Source of the DNA: an uncultured Oscillospiraceae bacterium
GTDB lineage: Bacteria > Bacillota > Clostridia > Oscillospirales > Oscillospiraceae
Direction: 5' to 3'
Length of the DNA: 64,000 nucleotides
NCBI GenBank assembly: GCA_947626785.1
Contig: CANQTO010000005.1
Coordinates: 18,520-82,519, forward strand
This document shows, one piece after another, positions 7,404-15,985 of the stretch. The notes beneath the pieces were generated by a model, which worked only from the letters and a program-made list of their open reading frames with translations, was not told where the DNA came from and ran no database searches. The position numbers and the translations under genes are program-made. Numbering within the stretch: the stretch's first letter is position 1; each line of letters opens with the position of its first letter.

Positions 7404-9407
7404 ATGGCTCTGAAATATCCTGAGCTTTTCAAGCCCTACAACATCGGCAAGCTCCGCATCAAGAACCGGGTCGCCATGGCCCCCATGCACCTGGGCGGCC
7501 GCAACGACGACACCGGCAACATGACCGAAGAGGTCATCGACTACTATGAGGCCCGGGCCAAGGGTGGCTTCGGCCTGATCGTCACCGGCGGCTATGCCTG
7601 CGCCGGCGGCGCGGAGATCACCACCGCCGCCCTCAACGCCATGGACAACCCCGCCGCCTTCAACTCCACCATCAGTAAGGCGACGGAAAAGATCAATTCC
7701 TACGACACCAAGCTCTTTGTTGAGGTGGGCGCTCCCTTTGGGCGGGTAGCCTTTCTGGAGACCCTGGCCCCGGAGATGAACGGCCAGCCCGTGGCCCCCT
7801 CCGCCGTGCCCAGCCGCTGGGACCCCAGCGTCATGTGCCGGGCCCTCACCACTGAGGAGTGCCAGGGCCTGATCGACAACCAGCTCATCGCGGCGGTCAC
7901 CGCCGCCCGGGCCGGGGCCGACGGCGTCTGCGTAGGCGGCCCCTACGGCGGCTACTTTGCCGACCAGTTCGCCGTCCGCGCCTTCAACAAGCGGGACGAC
8001 GAGTTCGGTTTTGCCCAGGGCGGCCAGTACCGGGTATTTACCGACGTCATCAAGGGCATCAAGGAGCAGATGGGCCCCGACTACCCCGTCATGGTGCGTC
8101 TGTGCGTGCGGCACTACATGAAGGATATCGGCGTGGCTCCCCTGCCCGGCGAGGAATTCACCGAGCACGGCCGGGACGTGGAGGACAGCCTGGCCCTGGC
8201 AAAGGCCCTGGAGGAGGCCGGAGCGGACGCCATCCTCATCGGCAACGGCAGCTATGACAGCTTCTACTGGCTCTATCCCCCCACCTATCAGGCCGAGGGC
8301 CTCTGGCTGGAGGACGCCAAGCGGGTCAAGGAAGTGGTCAACATCCCCGTTATCTGCCCGGGCAAGATCCTGACCCCGGAGATGGCCGAGAAGGCCATCG
8401 AGGAGGGCTACGTGGACGCCGTGGCTCTGGGCAAAGCCTCCCTGGCCGACGCCGAGTGGGCCAACAAGGCCCGCGCCGGCAAGGCCGAGGACATCCGCCC
8501 CTGCATCGGCTGCCAGAACGGCTGCATGGCCCGCGTCTTCAACGGCGGCCAGGTCACCTGCGCGGTGAACCCCCAGCTGTTCTATGAAAAGAGCGACCCG
8601 GTCACCCCCGCCATGGAGAAGAAGCACGTGGTCGTCATCGGCGGCGGCGTGGGCGGCATGGAGGCCGCTATGATCGCGGCCCAGCGGGGCCACGACGTGG
8701 ACCTGTACGAGAAGAGCGGTAAGCTGGGCGGCCTGTTCAATCTGGCGGCTGTGCCCGAGTTCAAGACCGGCGACCACCGGCTCCTGGCCTGGTTCCCCCG
8801 CATGGTGGAGAGGGCCGGCGTCAAGGTCCACCTGAACACCGAGCTCACCGCGGCGGACGTGGAGAAGCTGGACGCCGACGAGATCATCGTCGCCACCGGC
8901 GCCAACCCCAAGAGCTTCAAGATCGAGGGCGCGGAGACCGTCACCGCCTCCGACGTGCTGGCCGGTAAGGACGTGGGCAAGAGCTGCGTCATTGTAGGCG
9001 CCGGCCTGGTGGGCTGCGAGACCGCCGTGTGGCTGGCCCGGAAGGGCGTGAAGGTCACTCTGGTGGAGGCCCTGCCCATGCCCATGATGGCGGGCGCGCC
9101 CGTCCCCACCCCCAACTTCCTGATGATGCTGGACATGATTCCCGGCGCGGGCATCACCATGTACACCTCCGCCAAGTTCGCCGGCTGGAAGGACGGCGTC
9201 GCCACCGTCATCGACGCCGAGGGCAAGGAGCAGAAGGTGGAGGCCGAGACCGTGGTCCAGGCCGTGGGCTTTGCCCCCAACAACGCCCTGTACAAGGAGC
9301 TGGAGGCCAACGCCGCCGTCCCCGTGTGGAACATCGGCGACAGCAAGGAGCCTGCCAACGTGATGGAGGCCGTCCGCGGCGGCTTCTTCGTGGGCAAGAA
9401 CATCTGA
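7404..9407 (+). CDS. NADH:flavin oxidoreductase / 2,4-dienoyl-CoA reductase family protein
   Basis: A 667-residue enzyme of the FadH/BaiCD/trimethylamine-dehydrogenase architecture. Residues 1-345 are an old-yellow-enzyme FMN barrel (LFKPYNIGKLRIKNRVAMAPM, ending in VDAVALGKASLADAEW); residues 365-390 hold the [4Fe-4S] ligands CIGCQNGC...C; the rest is a Rossmann FAD/NAD(P) module with VVVIGGGVGGMEAA at about 408 and VIVGAGLVGCETA near 530. Such enzymes reduce conjugated C=C bonds of enoyl-CoAs, enoates, bile-acid or aromatic acids. ATG at 7404 is preceded by AGGAGGA. No CoA ligase, acyl-CoA dehydrogenase or bai gene is nearby, so the substrate is open. Confidence 0.9.
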   Translation: MALKYPELFKPYNIGKLRIKNRVAMAPMHLGGRNDDTGNMTEEVIDYYEARAKGGFGLIVTGGYACAGGAEITTAALNAMDNPAAFNSTISKATEKINSYDTKLFVEVGAPFGRVAFLETLAPEMNGQPVAPSAVPSRWDPSVMCRALTTEECQGLIDNQLIAAVTAARAGADGVCVGGPYGGYFADQFAVRAFNKRDDEFGFAQGGQYRVFTDVIKGIKEQMGPDYPVMVRLCVRHYMKDIGVAPLPGEEFTEHGRDVEDSLALAKALEEAGADAILIGNGSYDSFYWLYPPTYQAEGLWLEDAKRVKEVVNIPVICPGKILTPEMAEKAIEEGYVDAVALGKASLADAEWANKARAGKAEDIRPCIGCQNGCMARVFNGGQVTCAVNPQLFYEKSDPVTPAMEKKHVVVIGGGVGGMEAAMIAAQRGHDVDLYEKSGKLGGLFNLAAVPEFKTGDHRLLAWFPRMVERAGVKVHLNTELTAADVEKLDADEIIVATGANPKSFKIEGAETVTASDVLAGKDVGKSCVIVGAGLVGCETAVWLARKGVKVTLVEALPMPMMAGAPVPTPNFLMMLDMIPGAGITMYTSAKFAGWKDGVATVIDAEGKEQKVEAETVVQAVGFAPNNALYKELEANAAVPVWNIGDSKEPANVMEAVRGGFFVGKNI

Positions 9408-9424
9408 TAGTCCTATATAATGAA

Positions 9425-9454
9425 GGGGCGCTGTCTTTTGGCAGCGTCCCTTTT
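9425..9454 (+). terminator. Intrinsic terminator of the reductase operon
   Basis: Nine-base-pair stem GGGGCGCTG/CAGCGTCCC with one G-T pair and an eight-base loop, followed by TTTT, 17 bp after the reductase stop. It lies just before the end of the convergent mobA-like gene. Confidence 0.85.
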
Positions 9455-9469
9455 CTATCATGTTTAAAT

Positions 9470-10033
9470 TTATAAGCCGCAGATCTCCCGGTACTCCTCC
9501 GGCGTGTTGCAGTTTGCCAGCAGCCGCAGGTCCCCGGCGTATTCCAGAGTGCGCGTCTCGGTCCTCTCCAGCAGCCGCCGGACCGAGGTCCGGGGACTCT
9601 GCAAGATCTCCTCGCAGTCCCCCGCCAGCGCCCGGTCATAGACGGCGATCAGCGGCTCGATCTCTCCGCCGTGGGAGACGGCCGTGACGCCCACCGTGTG
9701 AGCGCGTATCAGCTGCCTGAGCAGCTCCTCCGGCAGCAGCGGGGCGTCCACGGGGATCACCAGGGCGGCAGAACGGCTTACAGTCAGCAGCCCGGCGTGG
9801 ATGCCGCTCAAGGGCCCCCGGTGGGGGACCACATCCGGGGCATAGACCGTGCCCTCTACAGGCGCGGCGAAGCCGGACAGGACGATCTCCCCTATCCCCA
9901 GCCCCCGCAGCTTCTCCACCTGGTGCTGTACAAGAGGGACGCCGTGCCAGTCCAGCTCCGCCTTGCAGCGCCCCATGCGGGAGCTGAAGCCCCCTGCCAG
10001 CAGGATAGCGGAACAGTCTTTGGCGTGCTTCAT
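9470..10033 (-). CDS. mobA: MobA-like molybdenum cofactor guanylyltransferase
   Basis: A 187-residue NTP transferase. The nucleotide-binding N-terminus ILLAGGFSSRMGRCKAELDWHG (split here by description: LAGG then SSRMG then K) is diagnostic, followed by VPHRGPLSGIHAGL and the metal-binding VIPVDAPLLP segment. MobA joins GMP to molybdopterin to make the guanine dinucleotide cofactor; the related MocA uses CMP. ATG at 10033 has AAAGGAG upstream. No other molybdenum-cofactor or molybdoenzyme gene is in the window, so the name is by family only. Confidence 0.8.
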   Translation of the reverse strand: MKHAKDCSAILLAGGFSSRMGRCKAELDWHGVPLVQHQVEKLRGLGIGEIVLSGFAAPVEGTVYAPDVVPHRGPLSGIHAGLLTVSRSAALVIPVDAPLLPEELLRQLIRAHTVGVTAVSHGGEIEPLIAVYDRALAGDCEEILQSPRTSVRRLLERTETRTLEYAGDLRLLANCNTPEEYREICGL

Positions 10034-10240
10034 GTTTTGACTCCTTTTCAAATTTGCCGATCCCTTATTGACCTCTGTTCGCAGTATACACCAAACCGCG
10101 GGCCGGGGCAATATCGGATGTTCGCTCCATCCTCGGTCTTGTTTTTCATGCGTTCCACGTCAATTTCTTCAAACTTTGCTTTAAATCAGAATCTTTTTTC
10201 GTGAGATTCAGAGAAATTGCTCGAAAAGGAAATTTTTTCC

Positions 10241-10372
10241 TTGTGTTTTTTCAACCAAAAGACTATACTGGGCGCATCCAAGGCAAAGGCGCCGGGGCGA
10301 GAGGCTCCGGCGCTCTCTTTTTCTTGGGAGGAAGGGACAAAGGCGTCCAAGCGAAAGGCTTGGGCGCCTTTG
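10241..10372 (+). promoter_or_regulatory. Promoter and tandem-hairpin leader of the ammonium transporter gene
   Basis: A TTGTGT/TATACT promoter with 17-bp spacing lies at 10241-10269. The short leader then folds into two strong hairpins: 10288-10314 (11 bp, loop GAGAG, followed by a T-rich tract CTCTTTTTCTT, thus terminator-like) and 10338-10372 (15 bp with one G-T pair, loop GAAAG), which ends 26 bases before the start codon and 10 bases before the ribosome binding site. The arrangement looks like attenuation or antitermination in response to nitrogen state. The loops do not match the A...G hexaloop pattern of ANTAR targets. Confidence 0.55.
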
Positions 10373-10398
10373 TTCCATATATGGAAGGAGCAATTCAT

Positions 10399-12147
10399 AT
10401 GACAGAGGAAATCCTGGGAGCGGTCAGCGGCGAGATCTTCGCCGTCTGGTTTCTGATCGGCGCGGCGCTGGTGTTCTGGATGCAGGCGGGCTTCGCCATG
10501 GTGGAGACCGGCTTCACCCGGGCCAAGAACGCCGGCAACATCCTGATGAAGAACCTGATGGACTTCTGCATCGGCACCATCGTGTTCATCCTCATCGGCT
10601 TCAGCCTGCTGCTGGGCGAGGATATGGCCGGCTTCATCGGCAAGCCGGGCCTGGACATCTTCACCGCCTACGAGAGCTTTGACTGGTCAAACTTTGTGTT
10701 CAACCTGGTCTTCTGCGCCACCACCGCCACCATCGTCTCCGGCGCTATGGCCGAGCGGACCAAGTTTTTGTCCTACTGCATCTATTCCGCTGTGATCTCG
10801 GCCCTGATCTACCCCATCGAGGCCCACTGGATCTGGGGCGGCGGCTGGCTGGCCCAGCTGGGCTTCCATGACTTTGCCGGCTCCTGCGCTATCCACATGG
10901 TGGGCGGCATCTGCGCCCTGATCGGCGCGAAAATGCTGGGGCCCCGGCTGGGCAAGTACCAGCGGGACGCCTCCGGCAAGGTGGTGAAGGTCAACGCCTT
11001 CCCCGGGCACAGCCTGCCCCTGGGCTGCCTGGGCGTGTTCATCCTCTGGCTGGGCTGGTACGGCTTCAACGGCGCGGCCGCCAAGAGCGTGGACCAGCTG
11101 GGCTCCATCTTCCTGACAACGACCGTGGCCCCCTCGGTGGCGACGGTGGTGTGCATGATCTTCACCTGGCTCAAGTACGGCAAGCCGGACGTGAGCATGT
11201 GCCTCAACGCCTCCCTGGCGGGCTTGGTGGCCATCACCGCCCCCTGCGACGTGACCGACGCCCTGGGCGCGACCGTCATTGGAGCCGTGGCCGGGCTGCT
11301 GGTGGTCTTCGCCGTGTGGCTGCTGGACTATAAGCTCCGCATCGACGATCCGGTGGGAGCCGTGGCGGTCCACTGCTGCAACGGCATCTGGGGCACCATC
11401 GCCGTGGGCCTGTTTGCCACCGACACCGCCCCGGGCTACTCCATCGCCAACGCCGCCGGGGAGAAGCTCACCGGCCTGTTCTACGGCGGCGGCTTTGAGC
11501 TGCTGGGCTTGCAGCTGCTGGGCTTCGTCACAGTCGCGGCCTGGGCCGCCGTCACCATCACCCTGTTCTTCCTGCTGGTCCGGGCCACGGTGGGCCTGCG
11601 GGTGGACCGGGAGGAGGAGCTGGAGGGCCTGGACCCCACAGAGCACGGCCTGGCCTCCGCCTACGCCGGCTTCAGCATCATCGATACGGTCCACGCGGAA
11701 GAGGCCGGATCGGAGCCCGTCCCCGTACCCTCCGCGCCCCCGGTCATTCGCAGCAGCGCCGCCCCGGCGGCCCGGGACCCGGGGAGCCCGAAGCTGACCA
11801 AGGTGTCCATGGTCTTCAAACAGGAGCGGCTGGACGCTTTGAAGACCGCCATGAATGCCATCGGCGTCAGCGGCATGACCGTGACCCAGGTGATGGGCTA
11901 CGGCGTCCAGAAGGGGCACGACGACTACTACCGTGGCGTCAAGCTGGACAGCATCAAGCTCCTGCCCCAGGTGAAGGTGGAGATCGTGGTCAGCAAGGTG
12001 CCGGTCCGGCAGGTGATCGAGACGGCCCAGAAGGTGCTCCACACCGGCGAGATGGGCGACGGCAAGTTCTTCGTCTACGACGTGGAGGACGTGTTCCGGG
12101 TCCGCACCGGCGAGACGGGCTACGACGCCCTCCAGGACAACGCGTAA
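10399..12147 (+). CDS. amt: Ammonium transporter with C-terminal PII signalling domain
   Basis: A 582-residue fusion. Residues 1-430 are an Amt/MEP/Rh channel with eleven expected membrane helices: FWMQAGFAMVETGFTRAKN near the start, the ammonium-vestibule segments around WIWGGGWLAQLGFHDFAGS, and the pore-histidine region VHCCNGIWGTIAVGLFA. After a Pro/Ala-rich linker (about 435-465), residues 470-582 are a GlnB/GlnK-type PII domain: KLTKVSMVFKQERLDALK, a T-loop-like GYGVQKGHDDYYRG, the LPQVKVEIVVSK strand and DGKFFVYDVEDVFRVRTGE. Free PII proteins plug Amt channels; fusion puts sensor and channel in one chain. ATG at 10399 has AAGGAG upstream. No glnK lies next to it. Confidence 0.93.
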   Translation: MTEEILGAVSGEIFAVWFLIGAALVFWMQAGFAMVETGFTRAKNAGNILMKNLMDFCIGTIVFILIGFSLLLGEDMAGFIGKPGLDIFTAYESFDWSNFVFNLVFCATTATIVSGAMAERTKFLSYCIYSAVISALIYPIEAHWIWGGGWLAQLGFHDFAGSCAIHMVGGICALIGAKMLGPRLGKYQRDASGKVVKVNAFPGHSLPLGCLGVFILWLGWYGFNGAAAKSVDQLGSIFLTTTVAPSVATVVCMIFTWLKYGKPDVSMCLNASLAGLVAITAPCDVTDALGATVIGAVAGLLVVFAVWLLDYKLRIDDPVGAVAVHCCNGIWGTIAVGLFATDTAPGYSIANAAGEKLTGLFYGGGFELLGLQLLGFVTVAAWAAVTITLFFLLVRATVGLRVDREEELEGLDPTEHGLASAYAGFSIIDTVHAEEAGSEPVPVPSAPPVIRSSAAPAARDPGSPKLTKVSMVFKQERLDALKTAMNAIGVSGMTVTQVMGYGVQKGHDDYYRGVKLDSIKLLPQVKVEIVVSKVPVRQVIETAQKVLHTGEMGDGKFFVYDVEDVFRVRTGETGYDALQDNA

Positions 12148-12186
12148 GGCCTGACGGAAAATAAAGAAGCGGATATAATGGATAGC

Positions 12187-12233
12187 AAAGGTCCCATAGG
12201 CGTGCAAAAAGCAGCGTCTATGGGACCTTTTTT
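12187..12233. terminator. Bidirectional terminator between amt and LysR genes
   Basis: Stem AAAGGTCCCATAG/CTATGGGACCTTT with TTTTTT on the plus side and A-rich flanks on the other, serving both converging genes. Its core resembles the hairpin at 20113-20161 at the far end of the panB cluster. Confidence 0.85.
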
Positions 12234-12238
12234 GCGGC

Positions 12239-13168
12239 TCAGCTGTCCGCACAGCAGATCTCCACGACCCGGTCCCAGAAGTCCCGGGCCGGGCGGGGCA
12301 GGGGCTTGCCTTTCTTATGGATGATGCAGAAGGGCCAGGAGAAATCCTCCTCCCCCAGCCGCAGATAGGCCAGCTTTTCACAGCCGCCGGCCGCCAGGTG
12401 CTCATAGATCGTATAGTCCGGCATGAAGGCAAAGCCCGAGTCAGGCCCCTCCTGGATCAGGTCGATGATGGCGTCCAAGTTGGACATCATGATGCGCTGC
12501 CGGGGCTCGATGCCGTACCGCTCCATCTGCGCCGCCGCCGCTTCCCGCAGGATGTACTCCGGCCCCATCTGGTAAAAGATCTGGCTGCTCAACTCCTCCG
12601 GGGAGACCCGGCAGGTCCGGTCCACAGAGGAGGTCTGCCCGTGCAAAACGGGGTCGTCCCGGTGGCAGACGATCAGCACCCGCTCCCGTTTCAGGCAGCG
12701 GGCCGTCAGCTCCCCGTCCTGTTCAGCCAGCATATGGCAGAACCCGATGCTCAGCTCCCCCTTCAGGACCCTCTCCCGGACGGTGATGGAGGTACCCTCC
12801 CAGATGGAGACGGGGACCTGGGGAAGGCCCAGCCGGGGGAGGATCTTCCGCAGGACATCCCTGCTCTTCTGCAGGGGGATGCCCACCGTCAGGGCGGTCT
12901 CGTTCTCCCGGCGGAGCTCCCCGAGAGAGCGCTGAAAGTCCTCCTCCAGGGCGCGGGCCGCCTTGAGGTACTCGTAATACAGCTGCCCGCCCCTGGTCAG
13001 GCGCAGGGGCGTATGGCTGCGGTCGATCAGCTTGATCTCCAGCTCCGACTCCAGCTTGTTCAGATACTGGGTCAGGGACGGCTGGGAGACCATCAGCTGC
13101 TCGGAGGCCCGGGTCAGATTGCGGGTCTCCGCGATGGTCAGAAAATAGTACTGCCGGCCGGAGGCCAT
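12239..13168 (-). CDS. LysR family regulator, probably of the panB-folT array
   Basis: A 309-residue LysR protein: HTH at residues 1-60 (GRQYYFLTIAETRNLTRAS, QLMVSQPSLTQYLNKLE) and an effector-binding domain with the usual two lobes. ATG at 13168 is chosen from family alignment; AAAGG lies about 11 bases upstream, and an in-frame GTG at 13177 and ATG at 13204 are possible alternatives. It is divergent from panB across 258 bp containing a symmetric TGAAAT-N8-ATTTCA element, so it is the natural activator of the array. Its ligand may be pantoate, ketopantoate or the true substrate of that pathway. Confidence 0.85.
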   Translation of the reverse strand: MASGRQYYFLTIAETRNLTRASEQLMVSQPSLTQYLNKLESELEIKLIDRSHTPLRLTRGGQLYYEYLKAARALEEDFQRSLGELRRENETALTVGIPLQKSRDVLRKILPRLGLPQVPVSIWEGTSITVRERVLKGELSIGFCHMLAEQDGELTARCLKRERVLIVCHRDDPVLHGQTSSVDRTCRVSPEELSSQIFYQMGPEYILREAAAAQMERYGIEPRQRIMMSNLDAIIDLIQEGPDSGFAFMPDYTIYEHLAAGGCEKLAYLRLGEEDFSWPFCIIHKKGKPLPRPARDFWDRVVEICCADS

Positions 13169-13243
13169 GTCCGTCACCGCCTTTCCGCTTCCAATATACG
13201 GCATCCCAGAGGGCCTGTCAACGGACAGAAAAAGATTTTTTTA

Positions 13244-13291
13244 TGAAATCTGTGGAAATTTCACAAGCGGGTCCTCCGGATGTTTTATAAT
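13244..13291 (+). promoter_or_regulatory. Candidate LysR site and promoter of the panB array
   Basis: TGAAAT-N8-ATTTCA at 13244-13263 is followed by a consensus TATAAT at 13286-13291. The -35 position (CAAGCG) is poor, as expected for an activator-dependent promoter, and the inverted repeat would sit near -35 to -54 of a start at about 13298. Binding is inferred. Confidence 0.5.
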
Positions 13292-13426
13292 CTGACCGAA
13301 AGTATAAGCTGTAAGTTATGATCGAAAACGAATTGGTATTGGACAAGTCCGGAAAAGCGATTATGATGGAAGCAGAAACAGCGCAGGCTCGCAGGCCGCG
13401 CATATACGGAAAGGAGAACCCCGGAA

Positions 13427-14260
13427 ATGAAGCAGAAAATGACGGTTTTGGATTTCAAAAAGTACAAGGAGGAAGGCCGCAAGTTCGCCTACTGCACCGC
13501 TTACGACTACACCATCGCCTCCATCGTGGACGACAGCGATGTGGAGGTCATCCTGGTGGGCGACTCCCTGGCCATGACCATGCTGGGCTACAGCAGCACC
13601 GTGGGCGTCACGCTGGACGACATGATCCACCATATCCGCCCCGTCGTCAAGGGCGCGCCCCACACCTTCGTGGCCGGCGACATGCCCTTCGGCTCCTATC
13701 AGGAGAGCCCGGAGCAGGCCATCCGCAGCGCCTGCCGCATCCTCATGGAGACCAACTGCGACTGCGTGAAGCTGGAGGGAGGCGCCAACATGGCCCCCAC
13801 CATCAAGCGCATGGTCGACGTGGGCATCCCTGTCATGGGCCACATCGGCATGACCCCCCAGTCCGCGACCAGCTTCGGCGGCTTCAAGGTACAGGGCGGC
13901 ACGCCCGAGAGCGCAAAGAAGCTGATCCAGGACGCCAAGGCCCTGGAGGCCGCCGGGGTGTTCTCCATCGTGGTGGAGTGCGTACCCAGCGTGGTGGGCA
14001 AAGCCATCTCAGAGGCGGTCAGCGTTCCCGTGCTCGGCATCGGCGCCGGTCCGGACGTGGATTGCCAGGTGCTCGTGACGCACGATCTGCTGGGCATGTA
14101 CGGTGACTTCAAGCCCAAGTTCGTCAAGCGCTTTGCGAACATCCGGGAAGAGATGGTGAAGGGTCTGAACCTATTCCATGAGGAGAGCGTCACCGGCGCG
14201 TTCCCCACGCCGGAGTACAGTTTCAACAAGCAGGTGGAGATCCCGCCTCTGGACGACTGA
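13427..14260 (+). CDS. panB: Ketopantoate hydroxymethyltransferase (PanB)
   Basis: A 277-residue PanB. Metal and catalytic residues are conserved: VGDS (Asp46), AGDMPFGS (Asp85), KLEGG (Glu117) and VVECVP (Glu184), plus GHIGMTPQ. The enzyme interconverts 2-ketoisovalerate plus 5,10-methylene-THF with ketopantoate plus THF. AAGGAG lies ten bases before ATG. PanC and PanD, which usually accompany PanB in pantothenate synthesis, are absent; instead the following genes are a hydrolase, a PanE-like dehydrogenase, a carboxylate permease and two C1-folate enzymes. This context argues for use in the retro-aldol (catabolic) direction, which is inference. Confidence 0.93.
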   Translation: MKQKMTVLDFKKYKEEGRKFAYCTAYDYTIASIVDDSDVEVILVGDSLAMTMLGYSSTVGVTLDDMIHHIRPVVKGAPHTFVAGDMPFGSYQESPEQAIRSACRILMETNCDCVKLEGGANMAPTIKRMVDVGIPVMGHIGMTPQSATSFGGFKVQGGTPESAKKLIQDAKALEAAGVFSIVVECVPSVVGKAISEAVSVPVLGIGAGPDVDCQVLVTHDLLGMYGDFKPKFVKRFANIREEMVKGLNLFHEESVTGAFPTPEYSFNKQVEIPPLDD

Positions 14261-14294
14261 AAGCATACATCAACCATAAGAAAGGAAGGATCAC

Positions 14295-14993
14295 ATGAGC
14301 AAGTATGTAGAGATCGGCTATCCCATTTATGACGGCATGGGCGTCTACCCCGGCCTGCCCATCCCCAAGGTGACCATCCGCGAGGATCTGCTCAAGGGCG
14401 ACGACTGGAACGGCTCCGTTCTGGAGATCTATCTGCACGCCGGCACCCACTGCGACGCCCCCTGGCACTACATGGGCGGCGACGCCCCCATGATGGACGA
14501 CATCCAGGCGCTGCCCACCGAGTCCTTCATCTATAAGCACCCCCTGCTGGTGGACTGCCCCTTTGAGGAAAAGAACGGCGAGATTGACCTGGAGCAGCTG
14601 AAGGCCTGCGGCGATGAGCTGTACGAGGCGGACCTGCTGATCTTCAACACCCACAGCTGGCCCAAGAGAAGCGTGGACTTCGCGGATTACGGCACAGACT
14701 TTGCGGCTGTCGGCCCCGAGGCGGCGGAGTTTATCCGCATGGAGCTGCCCAAGGTCAAGGCCGTAGCCATCGACACGCTGAGCATCGAGAACATCGCCAA
14801 CGGCCGCGCCAACGGCTTCCGCACCCACAAGGCGTTTCTGGACCCCGATCGCAGCGACCACACGGTCCGCATTTTTGAGGACGTGAACCCCGAGCCCATC
14901 ATCGGCAAAAAGCTCGTCAGCGCCTTTACCTCGCCCCTGCGCATCCATGGCGACGCCTGCATCTGCAACATCGTAGTCGAGATCGAAGACTGA
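14295..14993 (+). CDS. Cyclase family protein (kynurenine-formamidase-like metal hydrolase)
   Basis: A 232-residue member of the PF04199 cyclase family. The metal-binding motif HAGTHCDAPWHY (about residues 49-60) is intact, with later conserved residues in IDTLSIEN and the HGDACICN C-terminus. Relatives hydrolyse N-formylkynurenine, isatin and other cyclic or acyl amides and lactones using Zn or Mn. Set between panB and panE-like genes, 34 bp after panB, it could open pantolactone to pantoate or cleave pantothenate; neither activity is known for this family, so the substrate is a proposal. ATG at 14295 follows AAGGAAGG. Confidence 0.85.
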   Translation: MSKYVEIGYPIYDGMGVYPGLPIPKVTIREDLLKGDDWNGSVLEIYLHAGTHCDAPWHYMGGDAPMMDDIQALPTESFIYKHPLLVDCPFEEKNGEIDLEQLKACGDELYEADLLIFNTHSWPKRSVDFADYGTDFAAVGPEAAEFIRMELPKVKAVAIDTLSIENIANGRANGFRTHKAFLDPDRSDHTVRIFEDVNPEPIIGKKLVSAFTSPLRIHGDACICNIVVEIED

Positions 14994-15008
14994 ACGGAGG
15001 AAAACGCT

Positions 15009-15926
15009 ATGAATATCGCTATTATCGGCGCGGGCGCCATGGGCTGCATCTACGGCATGTATCTGTCCCGCCAGAACCCGGTGCTGCTGATCGACGTGGT
15101 GAAGGACCACGTGGACGCCATCAATGAGAAGGGCCTGGAATTTACCCATCTGGACGGCACGACCGAGATCGTAAAGAGGGTGAAGGCCACCATGGACACC
15201 GGCAGCTGCTCTCCGGCGGATCTGGTGATCCTGCTGACCAAGGGCTATCAGAGCGCCGAGGCCCTGGAGAAGAACGCCAGCCTCATCGGCCCGGACACCA
15301 TCGTCTGCTCCCTGCAGAACGGCTACGGCAACGCCGACGACATCGTGAAGTACGTGCCCGAGGCCCAGGTAGTTCTGGGCACCAGCGGCGGCGGCGCTAT
15401 CGTCGCCGGGCCCGGCAAGATCCTGCACAAGGGCCAGGGTACCACTCAGCTGGGCTGCCTCACCGCCGGCCAGAGCAAGGCCGAGATCGTGGCCAAGGCC
15501 ATGATCGACTGCGGCGTGCCCGGGGTGGAGCTGGTCCCGGACGTGAAGAAGCTGCTGTGGACCAAGCTCTTCGTCAACATCGGCATCAACCCCATCTGTG
15601 CGCTCACCGGCGAGACCAACCAGTCCATCGCCAACAACCCCTTCTCCCACGCCGTCTCCGCCATGCTGGTCAAGGAGGCCGTGGAGGTCGCCAACGCCAC
15701 CGGCATGGACTTTGAGTATGAGGCCGCGTTCCAGCACGTGATCGACCTGGCCCTGGGCACCGGCGGCAACATCTGCTCCATGCTGGCGGATGTGAGCCAC
15801 AAGCGCCGCACCGAGGTGGACAGGATCAACGGTGCCGCCGTCTCCGAGGCCGCCAAGGTGGGCATGAAGGCCCCCCTGAACGAGATGATTACCGCGCTGA
15901 TCCACGCAAAAGAGAAAACCTACTGA
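15009..15926 (+). CDS. Ketopantoate reductase family dehydrogenase (PanE-like)
   Basis: A 305-residue two-domain NAD(P)-dependent 2-hydroxyacid dehydrogenase. Rossmann motif IIGAGAMG at residues 5-12; LLTKGYQS (Lys78) and SLQNGYGN (Asn104) match the substrate loops of E. coli PanE; the helical domain has WTKLFVNIGINP with Lys186, Asn190 and Asn194 corresponding to the catalytic Lys and Asn positions. In the proposed catabolic direction it would oxidise pantoate to ketopantoate. It lies 15 bp after the cyclase gene with GGAGG before its ATG. The PanE superfamily has many paralogues of other specificity, so the substrate is inferred from the adjacent panB. Confidence 0.85.
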   Translation: MNIAIIGAGAMGCIYGMYLSRQNPVLLIDVVKDHVDAINEKGLEFTHLDGTTEIVKRVKATMDTGSCSPADLVILLTKGYQSAEALEKNASLIGPDTIVCSLQNGYGNADDIVKYVPEAQVVLGTSGGGAIVAGPGKILHKGQGTTQLGCLTAGQSKAEIVAKAMIDCGVPGVELVPDVKKLLWTKLFVNIGINPICALTGETNQSIANNPFSHAVSAMLVKEAVEVANATGMDFEYEAAFQHVIDLALGTGGNICSMLADVSHKRRTEVDRINGAAVSEAAKVGMKAPLNEMITALIHAKEKTY

Positions 15927-15985
15927 TATAACCGCCGATACGCCGCCGAAAAAGGCGGCATATCGGCAAAAAGGAGTCTGACTGT

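Noticed and set aside
7296..9461. 721-codon open frame antisense to the reductase gene
   Set aside because: It is the complement of a GC-rich real gene with clear family motifs; the translation is rich in His, Gly and Leu and matches no protein character.
10288..10372. ANTAR-type antitermination target in the amt leader
   Set aside because: The pentaloops GAGAG and GAAAG lack the conserved A1 and G4 of ANTAR hexaloops.
10687..12432. 581-codon open frame antisense to the ammonium transporter
   Set aside because: Shadow of amt; no ribosome binding site or family pattern.
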